Shown: positions 1-8,815 of the stretch, one piece after another | Numbering within the stretch: the stretch's first letter is position 1 | Layout: each line of letters begins with the position of its first letter | DNA from: an uncultured Clostridia bacterium | GTDB taxonomy: Bacteria; Bacillota; Clostridia; Christensenellales; Borkfalkiaceae | DNA length: 40,164 nucleotides | Assembly (NCBI GenBank): GCA_947589565.1 | Contig: CANQBW010000010.1 | Location: 1 to 40,164 of the forward strand | Direction: 5' to 3' | Made by a program: the position numbers and the translations under genes | Notes under the pieces: generated by a model | Told to the model about the DNA's origin: nothing | Databases searched by the model: none | The model's input: only the letters and a program-made list of their open reading frames with translations

Positions 1-813
1 GTGCAGAACCTCGACATCGACGCCAGCACCTATTCCAAGGACGCGCAGACGATGGAGATCGACATGACCGTGCAGTACTCCATCAAGCCCGACAAGGCGA
101 TCGAGATCGCCAACCAATACGGGACCCTTTCGGCGCTCGGAAACAGAATTTTCTCGGTCGCAGAGGCGACGACGAAGTCCACCCTCTCCGCCTACTCCGC
201 CATGGAGATCATCGAAAACCGCGCGAAAATTTCGGTGGAGGTCGAGACGGAAGTAAAATCCGTCATCGACGAGACCTTCTTTGTCAACATCGAAAAGGTC
301 GTGCTCACAAACATCGACTTCTCGAGCGCGTTCGAACAGACCGTTGAGGACAAGATGATCGCAGAGCAGGAAAAGCTCAAGGCGGAATATGAGAAGGAGA
401 CCGCCCTCGTCAAGGCGCAGCAGGAGCTTGAAGTCGCCAAGTTGCAGGCGGAGGCAAAGATCGAATCTGCCCGCGGCGATGCGGAATCCGCGCTGCTTGC
501 TGCCCGCGCCGAGGCGAACGCCATGAAGGCGAAGTCCATTGAGGTCGCCCGTGCGCTCGGCTTCACGATCACCGAGACGCCCGTCAAAGAGACGGACGAA
601 AACGGCGAGGAGATCGTGACGGAGATCGAATACAACATCGACTTTACGGGAAAATCGCAGGAGGAGATCGCTCTGATCGCAGAGTATCTCAAATACCTCG
701 AATACCTCTCGACCTGGGACGGCAAACTCCCCGAAGTGCTCCTCACCGAGGGCTCGGGAACGGTGATGATCCCCATCGACCAATCTTTCGAAGAAATTTC
801 TCCTACGGATTAA
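1..813 (+). CDS. SPFH/band-7 (prohibitin-like) protein, 5' truncated by window edge
   Basis: This is the C-terminal part of a prohibitin/stomatin-type membrane scaffold protein. The frame is open from base 1, so the true start and the expected N-terminal membrane anchor lie upstream of the window. The first ~115 residues resemble the end of a band-7 domain (STYSKDAQTMEIDMTVQYSI). Residues ~120-180 form a long charged, Ala/Glu/Lys-rich coiled coil, as is usual after band-7 domains. A short C-terminal domain follows, ending in TAA at 811-813. Family members assemble into membrane-associated rings; the specific role here is unknown. A perfect 10-bp inverted repeat (789-798 with 812-821) spans the stop codon, but no T-run follows it, so it is not a clear terminator. 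Confidence 0.85.
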   Translation: MQNLDIDASTYSKDAQTMEIDMTVQYSIKPDKAIEIANQYGTLSALGNRIFSVAEATTKSTLSAYSAMEIIENRAKISVEVETEVKSVIDETFFVNIEKVVLTNIDFSSAFEQTVEDKMIAEQEKLKAEYEKETALVKAQQELEVAKLQAEAKIESARGDAESALLAARAEANAMKAKSIEVARALGFTITETPVKETDENGEEIVTEIEYNIDFTGKSQEEIALIAEYLKYLEYLSTWDGKLPEVLLTEGSGTVMIPIDQSFEEISPTD

Positions 814-1112
814 TTTCTTCGAGGAAAGTTGTGTTAGACATGTCATCCTGAGCGAAGTCGAAGGATCCCCTAAGCTATCGATAAGCTTTAACGATAAGCC
901 GCAAGCCGGCAAATTGAGTCGTGCAGCGCAGGGAAACCCTGCTCCGCGCAGTAAATTTCAGAACAAAGGGCAACGCGCCGCGCACAAATGTGCGCGGCGC
1001 ATATACTGCCGTCTGCTTACATGTTTTCCTCTGTCATTCTGAGCAGGCACCCGCAGGGTGACAAACTCCCCCTCAAACGAAAGATTCCGCAGGAAGATTT
1101 TCGTCGAAACCC
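814..1112. other. Convergent intergenic region with repeat fragments
   Basis: No credible gene is seen between the converging SPFH gene and the ttcA-like gene. The stretch contains fragments of the interspersed repeat family found elsewhere in the window: TGTCATCCTGAGCGAAGTCG near 840, a CCGCAAGCCGGCAAATTG piece near 899 that recurs near 31483, and GTCATTCTGAGCAGGCACCC near 1034 that resembles one near 31799. It also holds a strong GC hairpin at 975-1000. Confidence 0.6.
975..1000. terminator. GC-rich hairpin, possible bidirectional terminator
   Basis: A perfect 12-bp stem (GCGCCGCGCACA with its complement) closes on a 2-base loop between two converging genes. There is no long T-run on either side, so terminator function is inferred from position. 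The outer arm GCGCC[G/C]CG is shared with hairpins at 15171, 15534 and 32667. Confidence 0.45.
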
Positions 1113-1940
1113 TCATTCATCAAACCTATGCCTCACCCCATCTCGGTCCTTGTAGGAGATCAGCGTCGCGAGAGAGACGTTCTCCGCACTCTTGAAAATG
1201 TTCTGCTCGATCTGCGGGTCCTCCTCTTTGAGCGTGCGGATGAGCTGTTTCACCTTCAGCCGCTTGGACTGCGCCAGCGCGTCCGCCGAGCTTGTGAACT
1301 TGCAGGCGCACTGCAAAAAATTCAGATGATATTCGTCGCGCCAGGCGATGATGTCTTTCTCCCGCACGAGATACATGGGTCGGATAAGCTGCATTCCCTC
1401 AAAATGACTGCTGTTGAGCTTGGGCATCATCGTCTGCATCTGTCCGCCGTAGAGCATTCCCATGAGAATGGTCTCGATCACGTCGTCATAGTGATGTCCG
1501 AGCGCGATCTTGTTGCAACCGAGCTCCTTTGCCTTCGCATACAGGTGCCCGCGCCGCATTCTCGCGCAGATATAACAGGGCGATTTTTCGATCGTGAAGA
1601 CGTTTTCGAAGATATCCGTCTCGAAAATTTGAATGGGAATGTTTAGTTTTTTCGCATTCTCCTCGATAAGTGCGCGGTTTTGGGGAGCGTAGCCGGGGTC
1701 CATCACCAAGAAGACGAGCTCGAAGGGAAATTTGTTGTGCCGTTTGAGCTCCTGAAAGAGCTTCGCCATGAGGGTGCTGTCCTTCCCGCCCGAAATACAG
1801 ACCGCGATCCTGTCGTTCGGTTCGATCAAACCGTACTCGACGATCCCCTTCGCAAAGGGCTTGAAGAGTCTCCGCGAAAAGACCGTGCGAATGCCCTCTT
1901 CCACCTGTTTTGGGGTATTTTCCTCTTCGCATTCGTTCAT
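1113..1940 (-). CDS. ttcA: TtcA-family PP-loop ATPase (tRNA 2-thiocytidine synthesis-like)
   Basis: A 275-residue adenine-nucleotide alpha-hydrolase of the TtcA/TilS superfamily. The PP-loop SGGKDS at residues 50-55 binds and adenylates the tRNA base. A CxxC (CYIC, ~122-125) and later cysteines (CNKIALGHHYDD, QCACKF) fit Fe-S-dependent thiolation of cytidine 32 by TtcA. The ATG at 1938-1940 is preferred over longer readings of this frame because GGAGG lies 7 bases before it. It also overlaps the tcdA stop as ATGA, indicating translational coupling. It is the last gene of the operon that begins at 9316. Its pairing with tcdA puts two tRNA-modification enzymes side by side. Distant TtcA paralogues of unknown substrate exist, so the exact target is less certain than the family. 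Confidence 0.8.
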   Translation of the reverse strand: MNECEEENTPKQVEEGIRTVFSRRLFKPFAKGIVEYGLIEPNDRIAVCISGGKDSTLMAKLFQELKRHNKFPFELVFLVMDPGYAPQNRALIEENAKKLNIPIQIFETDIFENVFTIEKSPCYICARMRRGHLYAKAKELGCNKIALGHHYDDVIETILMGMLYGGQMQTMMPKLNSSHFEGMQLIRPMYLVREKDIIAWRDEYHLNFLQCACKFTSSADALAQSKRLKVKQLIRTLKEEDPQIEQNIFKSAENVSLATLISYKDRDGVRHRFDE

Positions 1941-2659
1941 ATGTTCGCCTCCGACTTCGTTTTGATGAGGTCCTTGATGACCTCGCCCGCCAAAATGAGC
2001 CCCGCGACAGAGGGAACGAAGGAGACGCTCCCCGGGGTCGGCTTCTTGCCCTCTTCCTCTTTTGCGTTCGGACGAAGGGGTTCCTCTTTGGAATAGACGA
2101 CCTTGAGGTGCTCGATCCCCACTTTTTTGAGTTCTCTCCGCATGACGCGGGCGAGCGGACAGACGGAAGTTTTGCTCAAGTCCGCAACTTCGAACTTTGT
2201 GGGATCGAGCTTGTTTCCCGCCCCCATCGAACTGATGATCGGGGTATTGCACAGAGCTGCTTTTTTCACGAGGGCGAGCTTTCCCGTCACCGTGTCGATG
2301 GCGTCAATTATATAGTCATACTCGCGAAAATCGAACCCATCCTCCACTTTTGGAGAAAAAAAGATGGGAAATGTCCGAACAATGCAGGCGGGATCGATCG
2401 ACAAGATCCTTTCCTTCGCGACCTCTGTTTTGAGAAGTCCAAGCGTCTGTGTCGTAGCGAAAATCTGGCGGTTGAGATTGGTTATAGAGACCTTATCATG
2501 GTCGATAAGGTCGAGCGCTCCCACGCCCGCGCGGGCGAGGGCCTCCACGGCATAGCCGCCGACGCCGCCGAGCCCGAAGACCGCCACGCGGCTCTCTTTG
2601 AGCTTCCTTAAACCCTCCTCTCCGATGAGAAGTTCCGTCCTTGAAAATGCGTGTTCCAT
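1937..2659 (-). CDS. tcdA: tRNA threonylcarbamoyladenosine dehydratase
   Basis: A 240-residue E1-like enzyme of the MoeB/ThiF fold. TcdA (CsdL) uses ATP to cyclise t6A37 of tRNA into ct6A. A nucleotide-binding GLGGVGGYAVEALARAG motif lies near the N-terminus, followed by DHDKVSITNLNRQ (E1-type adenylation) and DYIIDAIDTVTGK. The C-terminal region RVMRRELKK is typical of TcdA rather than ThiF, and no paired zinc CxxC motifs are visible. The ATG at 2657-2659 follows GAGGAC at a good distance; a TTG 12 bases upstream is the alternative. The gene follows the ABC gene by 15 bases and overlaps ttcA by 4 (ATGA). A separate true ThiF is encoded at 26077-26853. Confidence 0.88.
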   Translation of the reverse strand: MEHAFSRTELLIGEEGLRKLKESRVAVFGLGGVGGYAVEALARAGVGALDLIDHDKVSITNLNRQIFATTQTLGLLKTEVAKERILSIDPACIVRTFPIFFSPKVEDGFDFREYDYIIDAIDTVTGKLALVKKAALCNTPIISSMGAGNKLDPTKFEVADLSKTSVCPLARVMRRELKKVGIEHLKVVYSKEEPLRPNAKEEEGKKPTPGSVSFVPSVAGLILAGEVIKDLIKTKSEANI

Positions 2660-2674
2660 TTTTGTCCTCAAATT

Positions 2675-4459
2675 TCAGATCGCTTCGAACTGCGAATAGA
2701 AAAGCTCAGAATAGTATCCCTTTTGCCGCATGAGTTCCTCATGCGTTCCCTGTTCGACGACGTCGCCCTCCCGCATGACGAGAATGTTGTCGGCATTCCG
2801 AATCGTCGAGAGCCTGTGGGCGATGACAAAACAGGTTCTGCCGCTCATGAGTTTCTCCATCGCCTGCTGAATGATCTGCTCCGTGCGGGTGTCGACGTTC
2901 GAGGTCGCCTCGTCGAGGATGAGCATGGGCGAATCGAGGAGCATCGCGCGGGCGATCGTCAGAAGCTGCTTCTGTCCCTTGGAGATGTTGACGGCATTGT
3001 CCGTCAGCTGCGTGTCGTAGCCGTTCGGCAGGGCCATGATGAAGGAATGGATTTTTGCGGCTTTGCAGACGCGCTCGACGTCCTCCCTTGTCGCATTGGG
3101 ATTGCCGTAGACGATGTTGTCGTAGACGCTCCCCGCAAACAGCCAGGAATCCTGCAAGACCATCGTAAAGGCGTGCCGCACCGAGGAGCGGGTGAGGGCG
3201 GAAATGTCCTTCCCGTCGATCTTGATACAGCCGCTGTCGGGATCGTAGAAGCGCATTAAAAGATTGATGACGGTCGTCTTTCCCGCCCCCGTGTGCCCGA
3301 CGATCGCGATGACCTGACCGCTATGTACGTTGAGGGAGAAGTCGTGAATGACCTCTTTCCCCTCTGTGTAACCGAAGACGAGGTGTTCGATGTCGACGTC
3401 CCCGCGCACATTTGTGAGCTCTTCCGCGTCCGCGGGATCGGCGGGCTCAGACGGCTCATAGAGCACGCGGAAAACTCTCTCCGCGGCGGCGATCGCAGAC
3501 TGAAATTCCCCCATGACGTTGGCAATTTCATTGATGGGTCCCGAAAACTTGCGGGAATAGAGAATGAACGACGAAATATCCCCCGAGGAAATTTGTCCGT
3601 TCATGAACAGAAACGCCCCAAAAATACTCACTAATGTTAGTGATAGGTTGTTCATCAGATTGACGCAGGGGCCCGAGATCGTTCCGAGGTACTCCGCCCG
3701 CGCATAGGCGTCGATCGCCTCGCGGTTCTTGACCTCGAACTCCTCGAGCACCTTTTCCTCGCAGTTGTAGGCGCGGGTCGTCTTCTGTCCCGTCGTCATT
3801 TCCTCGACAAATCCGTTGAGCTCCCCGAGCTTTAAAGACCGCTTCCTGAAGAGCGGCTGTACGCGCTTGACGATGAAGTTCGTCATGATCGCAGACAGCG
3901 GAACGGTAAAGGCGAACACAATGACAAGGAGCGGGGCGATCGTCATCATCATGACGAGGGAGCCGACGATGAGAACGACGCTCTTTAAGACGATGATGAC
4001 ATCGTTTGCGAGCGACTCCCCGACGGTGTCGATATCATAGCTCAAGACACTGATGATGTCCCCCGCCTGACGGTTGTCGAAGTAGCTCACGGGCAGCGTG
4101 CCGAGGTGCGCGAACACGTCCGAGCGCATCTTTTTGACGATCCCGCGGGAGATATACGCCATTCCGATCGCCGAAAAGTACTCGAGGATCGCGGAGAGCG
4201 AGTAGACGCCGATGAGAATGAAGGCGTAATTTCGAATTTTTTCGAAATTCGTGCCGTTTTCGAGGTCGATGAGATCGATCGCCATGCCGCACAGCTTGGG
4301 ACCGACGAGGGTCAGGACGGTCCCCGCGACGTTTGCAAGGAAGATGAAGAAGAGCATCGGCGCGAAGGGTTTTAAAAATTTCAGAAGGTTGGAGAAGACG
4401 AACTTCTTATCCACCTTTCTGCGTGCGCCGCGATGATTATTCGGCTGAAAGCGTTCCAT
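2675..4459 (-). CDS. ABC exporter half-transporter, subunit with catalytic NBD but degenerate signature
   Basis: A 594-residue fused permease/ATPase of the MsbA/BmrA multidrug-lipid exporter family. The N-terminal ~330 residues form a six-helix transmembrane domain. The nucleotide-binding domain follows: Walker A GHTGAGKT (388-395), signature NISKGQ (degenerate from LSGGQ, ~491-496), Walker B LILDE with catalytic Glu517, and switch His548. The ATG at 4457-4459 follows GGAGGGGAAGAGT and overlaps the upstream partner gene by 23 bases. The defects complement those of the 578-residue partner, so together they should form one competent and one degenerate ATP site, as in heterodimeric exporters such as TM287/288 or BmrCD. 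The substrate cannot be read from sequence. Confidence 0.9.
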   Translation of the reverse strand: MERFQPNNHRGARRKVDKKFVFSNLLKFLKPFAPMLFFIFLANVAGTVLTLVGPKLCGMAIDLIDLENGTNFEKIRNYAFILIGVYSLSAILEYFSAIGMAYISRGIVKKMRSDVFAHLGTLPVSYFDNRQAGDIISVLSYDIDTVGESLANDVIIVLKSVVLIVGSLVMMMTIAPLLVIVFAFTVPLSAIMTNFIVKRVQPLFRKRSLKLGELNGFVEEMTTGQKTTRAYNCEEKVLEEFEVKNREAIDAYARAEYLGTISGPCVNLMNNLSLTLVSIFGAFLFMNGQISSGDISSFILYSRKFSGPINEIANVMGEFQSAIAAAERVFRVLYEPSEPADPADAEELTNVRGDVDIEHLVFGYTEGKEVIHDFSLNVHSGQVIAIVGHTGAGKTTVINLLMRFYDPDSGCIKIDGKDISALTRSSVRHAFTMVLQDSWLFAGSVYDNIVYGNPNATREDVERVCKAAKIHSFIMALPNGYDTQLTDNAVNISKGQKQLLTIARAMLLDSPMLILDEATSNVDTRTEQIIQQAMEKLMSGRTCFVIAHRLSTIRNADNILVMREGDVVEQGTHEELMRQKGYYSELFYSQFEAI

Positions 4460-6173
4460 ACTCTTCCCCTCCCATCTGCGCGGCGTAGATCATCGCATAT
4501 TCGCGGCATGTATTCAGTAATTCATCGTGTTTTCCGAGTCCGATGACCTCTCCGTCGTCCAAGACGAGAATGAGGTCGGCGTTTTTGACCGCGCTCACAC
4601 GCTGCGCCACGATGACTTTTGTGATATTTTCGTATCTTGTTGAAATTGCCCGACGGAGCGCGGCGTCCGTCGCATAGTCGAGGGCGGAGGAGCTGTCGTC
4701 GAGGACGATGATCTCCGGCTTACCCGCAAGCGCACGGGCAACAAGCAGCCTCTGTTTTTGTCCGCCCGAGAGGTTGTTCGCCTTCTGCGCGAGGACGAAG
4801 TCAAGTCCGCCCTCGAGCCCCTCCACAAGCTCCCGCGCCTGCGCCGCGTCGATCGCCTCATCAATCTCCTCTTCGCTTAAATCTCTGCCGTAGTCGACGT
4901 TTTTGCGGACGGTATCGGAGATCAGAAATCCATTCTGGAACGCCGCGCCGAACTTTGCACGAAGTTCCTTGAGGGTATAGCTCTTGACATCTTTTCCGTC
5001 GATGAGGACTCTCCCCTTCCCGACGTCATAAAAGCGCATCATCAGGGCGACGAGGGTGGATTTTCCGCTGCCCGTCGCGCCGATGACGCCGAGCGTCTGT
5101 CCGGGTTTGAGTGCAAAGCTTACGTTTCTCACATCGTCCTTCACGCCGTTGTAAGAAAAACTCACGTCATCAAAGACGATCTTATAGGATTTATCTCCCT
5201 CGGGAAGTTCCTCGACGGTCTCCCCCACGTCGAGATCGAGGACCTTTGCGATGCGGGCAGCAGAAGCAGAGCCTCTCGAAATGACGACGAAAATTTTACT
5301 GAGCGCGATCATGGCGTTCAAAATGATGACAAAGTACTGCAAAAACGCGAGAATGGTCCCCGTCTTCTTGCCGTATACCGCGCCGACGACGATGACAGCG
5401 ACAAGCCCGAGGTTCAAAATCAGCGTCGCAAGCGGGTTTGAGAGCGAGTTGAGGCGGTTCGCACGGAACTCCCTTGAGGCGAGGTCCTTGACGGTCCCGT
5501 CGAATTTCTCCGTCTCGTACTCCGTCTTGCCGAGCGCCTTGATGATCCTGACGCCCGTGATATTCTCCTGCAGGTCGCGGACCATGACGTCCTGCTTCTT
5601 CTGCACGTTTGAAAAGAGCGGAACGCTCTTTCTTGTGATGAGGGATACGACGATCCCTACGATGGGAACGCAGGCGAGCAGGACGAGCGCGAGGGTCACG
5701 TCCCGCCAGAAGGCGAGAATGAGTCCCCCCAAGATGAGAATGGGCGCGCGCACGCCGAGGCGCAGCGTCCGCGCCGTCATCTGGTTGACGTAGTAGCTGT
5801 CGCTCGTCAGTCTCGAAATCAGGGAGGGAACGCCGATCTCGTCCGTCTGCTTGCTGCTCAAATAGCAGGTCTTTTGAAAGAGGTCGTACCTTAAATCGTG
5901 CGTCATGTTGCCCGAGGACTTGACGGTCAGCCGGTTCGCAAAGATATTCCCAAGGAGCGCCGTCAGCGAGCAGACGACCATAAGGACGCCCGAGATCACG
6001 ATCATGCGGATTTTGACGTCCGAAGAGAGCGCGGCATTTGTCGCCACGTCGTTGATGACGTACTCGAGAAGGAGCGGCAAAAAGAGCTCCGCCACCGAGC
6101 CGAGCAGCTTCAAAAAGAGTCCCGCCGCGACGCCGCGCCAATAGGGTTTTAGATATTTCAGTGTCTTTTTCAA
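4437..6173 (-). CDS. ABC exporter half-transporter, subunit with degenerate Walker B and H-switch
   Basis: A 578-residue fused permease/ATPase, partner of the following gene. Membrane helices occupy roughly residues 1-310. The NBD has Walker A GATGSGKS (365-372) and a canonical LSGGQ (468-472). However, the Walker B glutamate is Asp493 (VLDD) and the switch histidine is Gln524 (VAQRVS). These two substitutions mark the non-hydrolysing ATP site of heterodimeric exporters. The start is TTG at 6171-6173, overlapping the TGA of the Ca-ATPase gene as TTGA; no in-frame ATG fits the conserved KKTLKYLKPYW beginning. A non-ATG start inside an overlap suggests coupled, perhaps stoichiometric, translation. 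Substrate unknown. Confidence 0.9.
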   Translation of the reverse strand: MKKTLKYLKPYWRGVAAGLFLKLLGSVAELFLPLLLEYVINDVATNAALSSDVKIRMIVISGVLMVVCSLTALLGNIFANRLTVKSSGNMTHDLRYDLFQKTCYLSSKQTDEIGVPSLISRLTSDSYYVNQMTARTLRLGVRAPILILGGLILAFWRDVTLALVLLACVPIVGIVVSLITRKSVPLFSNVQKKQDVMVRDLQENITGVRIIKALGKTEYETEKFDGTVKDLASREFRANRLNSLSNPLATLILNLGLVAVIVVGAVYGKKTGTILAFLQYFVIILNAMIALSKIFVVISRGSASAARIAKVLDLDVGETVEELPEGDKSYKIVFDDVSFSYNGVKDDVRNVSFALKPGQTLGVIGATGSGKSTLVALMMRFYDVGKGRVLIDGKDVKSYTLKELRAKFGAAFQNGFLISDTVRKNVDYGRDLSEEEIDEAIDAAQARELVEGLEGGLDFVLAQKANNLSGGQKQRLLVARALAGKPEIIVLDDSSSALDYATDAALRRAISTRYENITKVIVAQRVSAVKNADLILVLDDGEVIGLGKHDELLNTCREYAMIYAAQMGGEEYGTLSAE

Positions 6174-8803
6174 TGGTGAATGCCTTTTTTCCGCCGTGAG
6201 ATCAGATATGCGCAGAGTTTGTAAATTTCCATGACGACGAGCGGCACGAAGATGAGCCCCAGACCGATGAGAAGGAGTTTCGGCTCGAGGTAGACGAGTC
6301 CGAAGATGGAGTTAACGGGCGTAAAGAGTACGAGTGCGACGAGCGCGACCGATACAAGACCCGCCCAATTCAACTTATGATTGGAGAAGGGACCGATCGC
6401 AAACAGGGAGCGTTCGGAGCGCATGTTGAAGGACTGAATTACCTGCGAGAGGGAGAGCACCAAAAATGCCATCGTGCGTCCCCCCTCTAACGTTCCCGTC
6501 ATCTTCTCGCCGAGCTTGAAGCCGATGATGGAGAGCGCCGCGAACATCATTCCCTGCAAAATGATGCGAATGCCGAATCCGTGCGCAAAGATGCCCTCGC
6601 TCTTCGGCTTGGGTTTTTTGTCCATGACGTCGGGCTCCACCGCCTCCATGCCGAGCGCGATCGCGGGGAAGGAATCGGTCACGAGATTGATCCACAATAG
6701 CTGCATCGAGAGAAGGGGCGAGACATGCCAGATCATCATCGTCAAAAATACGGCGATGACCTCTCCGATGTTGGTCCCGAGCAGATACCCAACCACCTTT
6801 TTGATGTTGGAGAAGATCCCTCTCCCCTCTCGGACGGCGTCCACAATGGTCGCGAAGTTGTCGTCCGTGAGGGTCATGTCCGCCGCGCCCTTTGCAACGT
6901 CCGTCCCCGTCACCCCCATCGCACAGCCGATGTCGGCGGCCTTGAGTGCGGGAGCGTCGTTGACGCCGTCCCCCGTCATGGAGACGACCTGACCGTTTCG
7001 CTGCCATGCCTTGACGATTCGAATTTTATTCTCGGGCGAGACGCGGGCATAGACGGAGATGTGTTCGACTTCCGCGTCGAGTTCGCTGTCCGTCATGGCG
7101 TCGAGCTGCGCTCCCGTGATCGCCCTGTCCCCCTCGAGCAGAATGCCGAGTTCTCTCGCGATCGCGGACGCCGTGACGACGTGATCGCCCGTGATCATGA
7201 CGGGCTTGATCCCCGCCCTGCGGCAAATAGCGACAGCATCTTTCGCCTCCGGTCTCGGCGGGTCGATCATGCCGACGAGCCCCAAAAAGGTGAGGCCACT
7301 CTCAAGCGATTCCGAAGTCGGCTCTTTGGGAAGTTCCTCTATCACCTTATAAGAGACCGCGAGCACGCGCAGGGCGTCCGCACTCATGGATTCGGTGAAT
7401 TTCTTCGCTTTTTCGAGATCGCCCGCAATGCAGCGGGGCGCCATCATGTCGAACGCGCCCTTGACGATGACGACAAATTTTCCGTCGATTTTGTGGACGG
7501 TCGTCATGAGTTTGCGGTCGGAATCGAATGGAAGCCCCATGATACGAGGATATTTTTCGTTGAGTTCCTCTTTGGGATAGCCCATTCTGTGGGCGGCAAG
7601 GACGATCGCCGTCTCCGTCGGGTCGCCGATGTGCTGAATTTCCTCCCCATGAAAGACCACAGAGCCGTCACAGCAGAGAGAGGCGTACATCAAAAGCTTT
7701 TTGACCTGCTCCCCATCTTCCTTTCCGATGACTTGAGGCTCTTCCGCGCCGTCCGTGTAGACTTTTGTCAGCGTCATGCGGTTCTGGGTGAGGGTGCCCG
7801 TCTTATCCGAACAGATGACGGACGCGCTTCCGAGCGTCTCGACGGCGGGGAGTCTCCGGATGAGCGCATTTTTCTTGACCATCCGCTGGACGCCGATGGA
7901 GAGCACGATCGTGACGATGGCGGGAAGTCCCTCGGGGATCGCAGAGACCGCGAGGGAGACCGCCGTCATGAAAATTTCAAGGGCGGGAATGCCGCTCACG
8001 AATCCCACAACGAAGATGACGCCGCAGGCGACGAGCGCGGTGATCCCGAGGTACTTTCCGAGTTTTGCGAGCTTTATTTGCAGAGGCGTCTGTCCCTCTC
8101 CCTCCGAATCGAGAAGATTGGCGATCTTCCCCATCTCGGTATCCATTCCGGTGGCGGTCACGACCGCAGTCGCCGTCCCGTAGGCGACGGAACAGCCCGA
8201 ATAGATCATATTTTTGCGATCTCCGAGGGGTGCACTCGCTTCCACTTCGGCAAGGGCGTCCTTCTCGGAGGGAACGGACTCTCCCGTGAGCGCCGATTCC
8301 TCGCATTTGAGTCCCGTACTTTGCAGGAGCCGCGCGTCCGCGGGCACAAAGTCCCCCGCTTCGAGGCGGATGATGTCGCCCGGGACGAGGAGAGAAGCGT
8401 CGATGATACTCTCCTGTCCGTCCCTTATGACTTTCGCGTGCGGCGCGGAGAGGTTTTTGAGCGCTTCGAGCGATTTTTCGGCTTTCCCCTCCTGATAGAC
8501 GCCCATAATGGCGTTCAAAATGACGATGAGAAGAATGAGCGCGGGCTCGAAGAGCTCTCCCCAATTCTGTTCCACGCAGACGATCACAAAGGAGACGATC
8601 GCGGCGGCGATCAGAATGAGGATCATCACATCCTTGAACTGATCGAGAAAGCGCATAAAGAGCGACTTCTTCTTGCGCTCTCGCAGCTTATTTTGTCCGT
8701 ATTTTTCAAGTCTTGCGGAAGCCTCAAAGGAAGAGAGCCCCTCGCGCTCGTCGACGTTCAGCTCCTCTAAAACTTCCTCTTTCTTCCGATCGAAAAAGAT
8801 CAA
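6170..8803 (-). CDS. Calcium-translocating P-type ATPase (SERCA/PMR1-like)
   Basis: An 877-residue P2-type cation ATPase, full length for the family. Visible motifs are the actuator TGES (173-176), phosphorylation site DKTGT (Asp333), hinge TGDGVNDAP (610-618) and M4 PEGLP (290-294). Candidate Ca ligands are Glu291 in M4, Asn678/Glu681 in M5 (GTNIGE) and Asn706/Asp710 in M6 (NLVTDSFP), matching the SERCA pattern. It should pump Ca2+ out of the cytoplasm; Mn2+ is also possible for PMR1-like members. The start is TTG at 8801-8803, with AGGAGG eight bases upstream that overlaps the end of the thioesterase gene. No in-frame ATG is available upstream. It sits second in the operon, before the ABC exporter pair. 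Confidence 0.92.
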   Translation of the reverse strand: MIFFDRKKEEVLEELNVDEREGLSSFEASARLEKYGQNKLRERKKKSLFMRFLDQFKDVMILILIAAAIVSFVIVCVEQNWGELFEPALILLIVILNAIMGVYQEGKAEKSLEALKNLSAPHAKVIRDGQESIIDASLLVPGDIIRLEAGDFVPADARLLQSTGLKCEESALTGESVPSEKDALAEVEASAPLGDRKNMIYSGCSVAYGTATAVVTATGMDTEMGKIANLLDSEGEGQTPLQIKLAKLGKYLGITALVACGVIFVVGFVSGIPALEIFMTAVSLAVSAIPEGLPAIVTIVLSIGVQRMVKKNALIRRLPAVETLGSASVICSDKTGTLTQNRMTLTKVYTDGAEEPQVIGKEDGEQVKKLLMYASLCCDGSVVFHGEEIQHIGDPTETAIVLAAHRMGYPKEELNEKYPRIMGLPFDSDRKLMTTVHKIDGKFVVIVKGAFDMMAPRCIAGDLEKAKKFTESMSADALRVLAVSYKVIEELPKEPTSESLESGLTFLGLVGMIDPPRPEAKDAVAICRRAGIKPVMITGDHVVTASAIARELGILLEGDRAITGAQLDAMTDSELDAEVEHISVYARVSPENKIRIVKAWQRNGQVVSMTGDGVNDAPALKAADIGCAMGVTGTDVAKGAADMTLTDDNFATIVDAVREGRGIFSNIKKVVGYLLGTNIGEVIAVFLTMMIWHVSPLLSMQLLWINLVTDSFPAIALGMEAVEPDVMDKKPKPKSEGIFAHGFGIRIILQGMMFAALSIIGFKLGEKMTGTLEGGRTMAFLVLSLSQVIQSFNMRSERSLFAIGPFSNHKLNWAGLVSVALVALVLFTPVNSIFGLVYLEPKLLLIGLGLIFVPLVVMEIYKLCAYLISRRKKGIHH

Positions 8804-8815
8804 TTCACTTGCCTC

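Noticed and set aside
1937..2659. Assignment as MoeB or a second ThiF
   Set aside because: The TcdA-type C-terminus, lack of paired zinc CxxC motifs, linkage to ttcA and a separate operon-encoded ThiF favour TcdA.
6725..8770. A 681-codon plus-strand frame opposite the Ca-ATPase gene
   Set aside because: It is a stop-free shadow of the ATPase reading frame; the sequence is low-complexity Arg/Asp/His-rich, without motifs or a ribosome binding site, while the minus strand encodes every P-ATPase motif.
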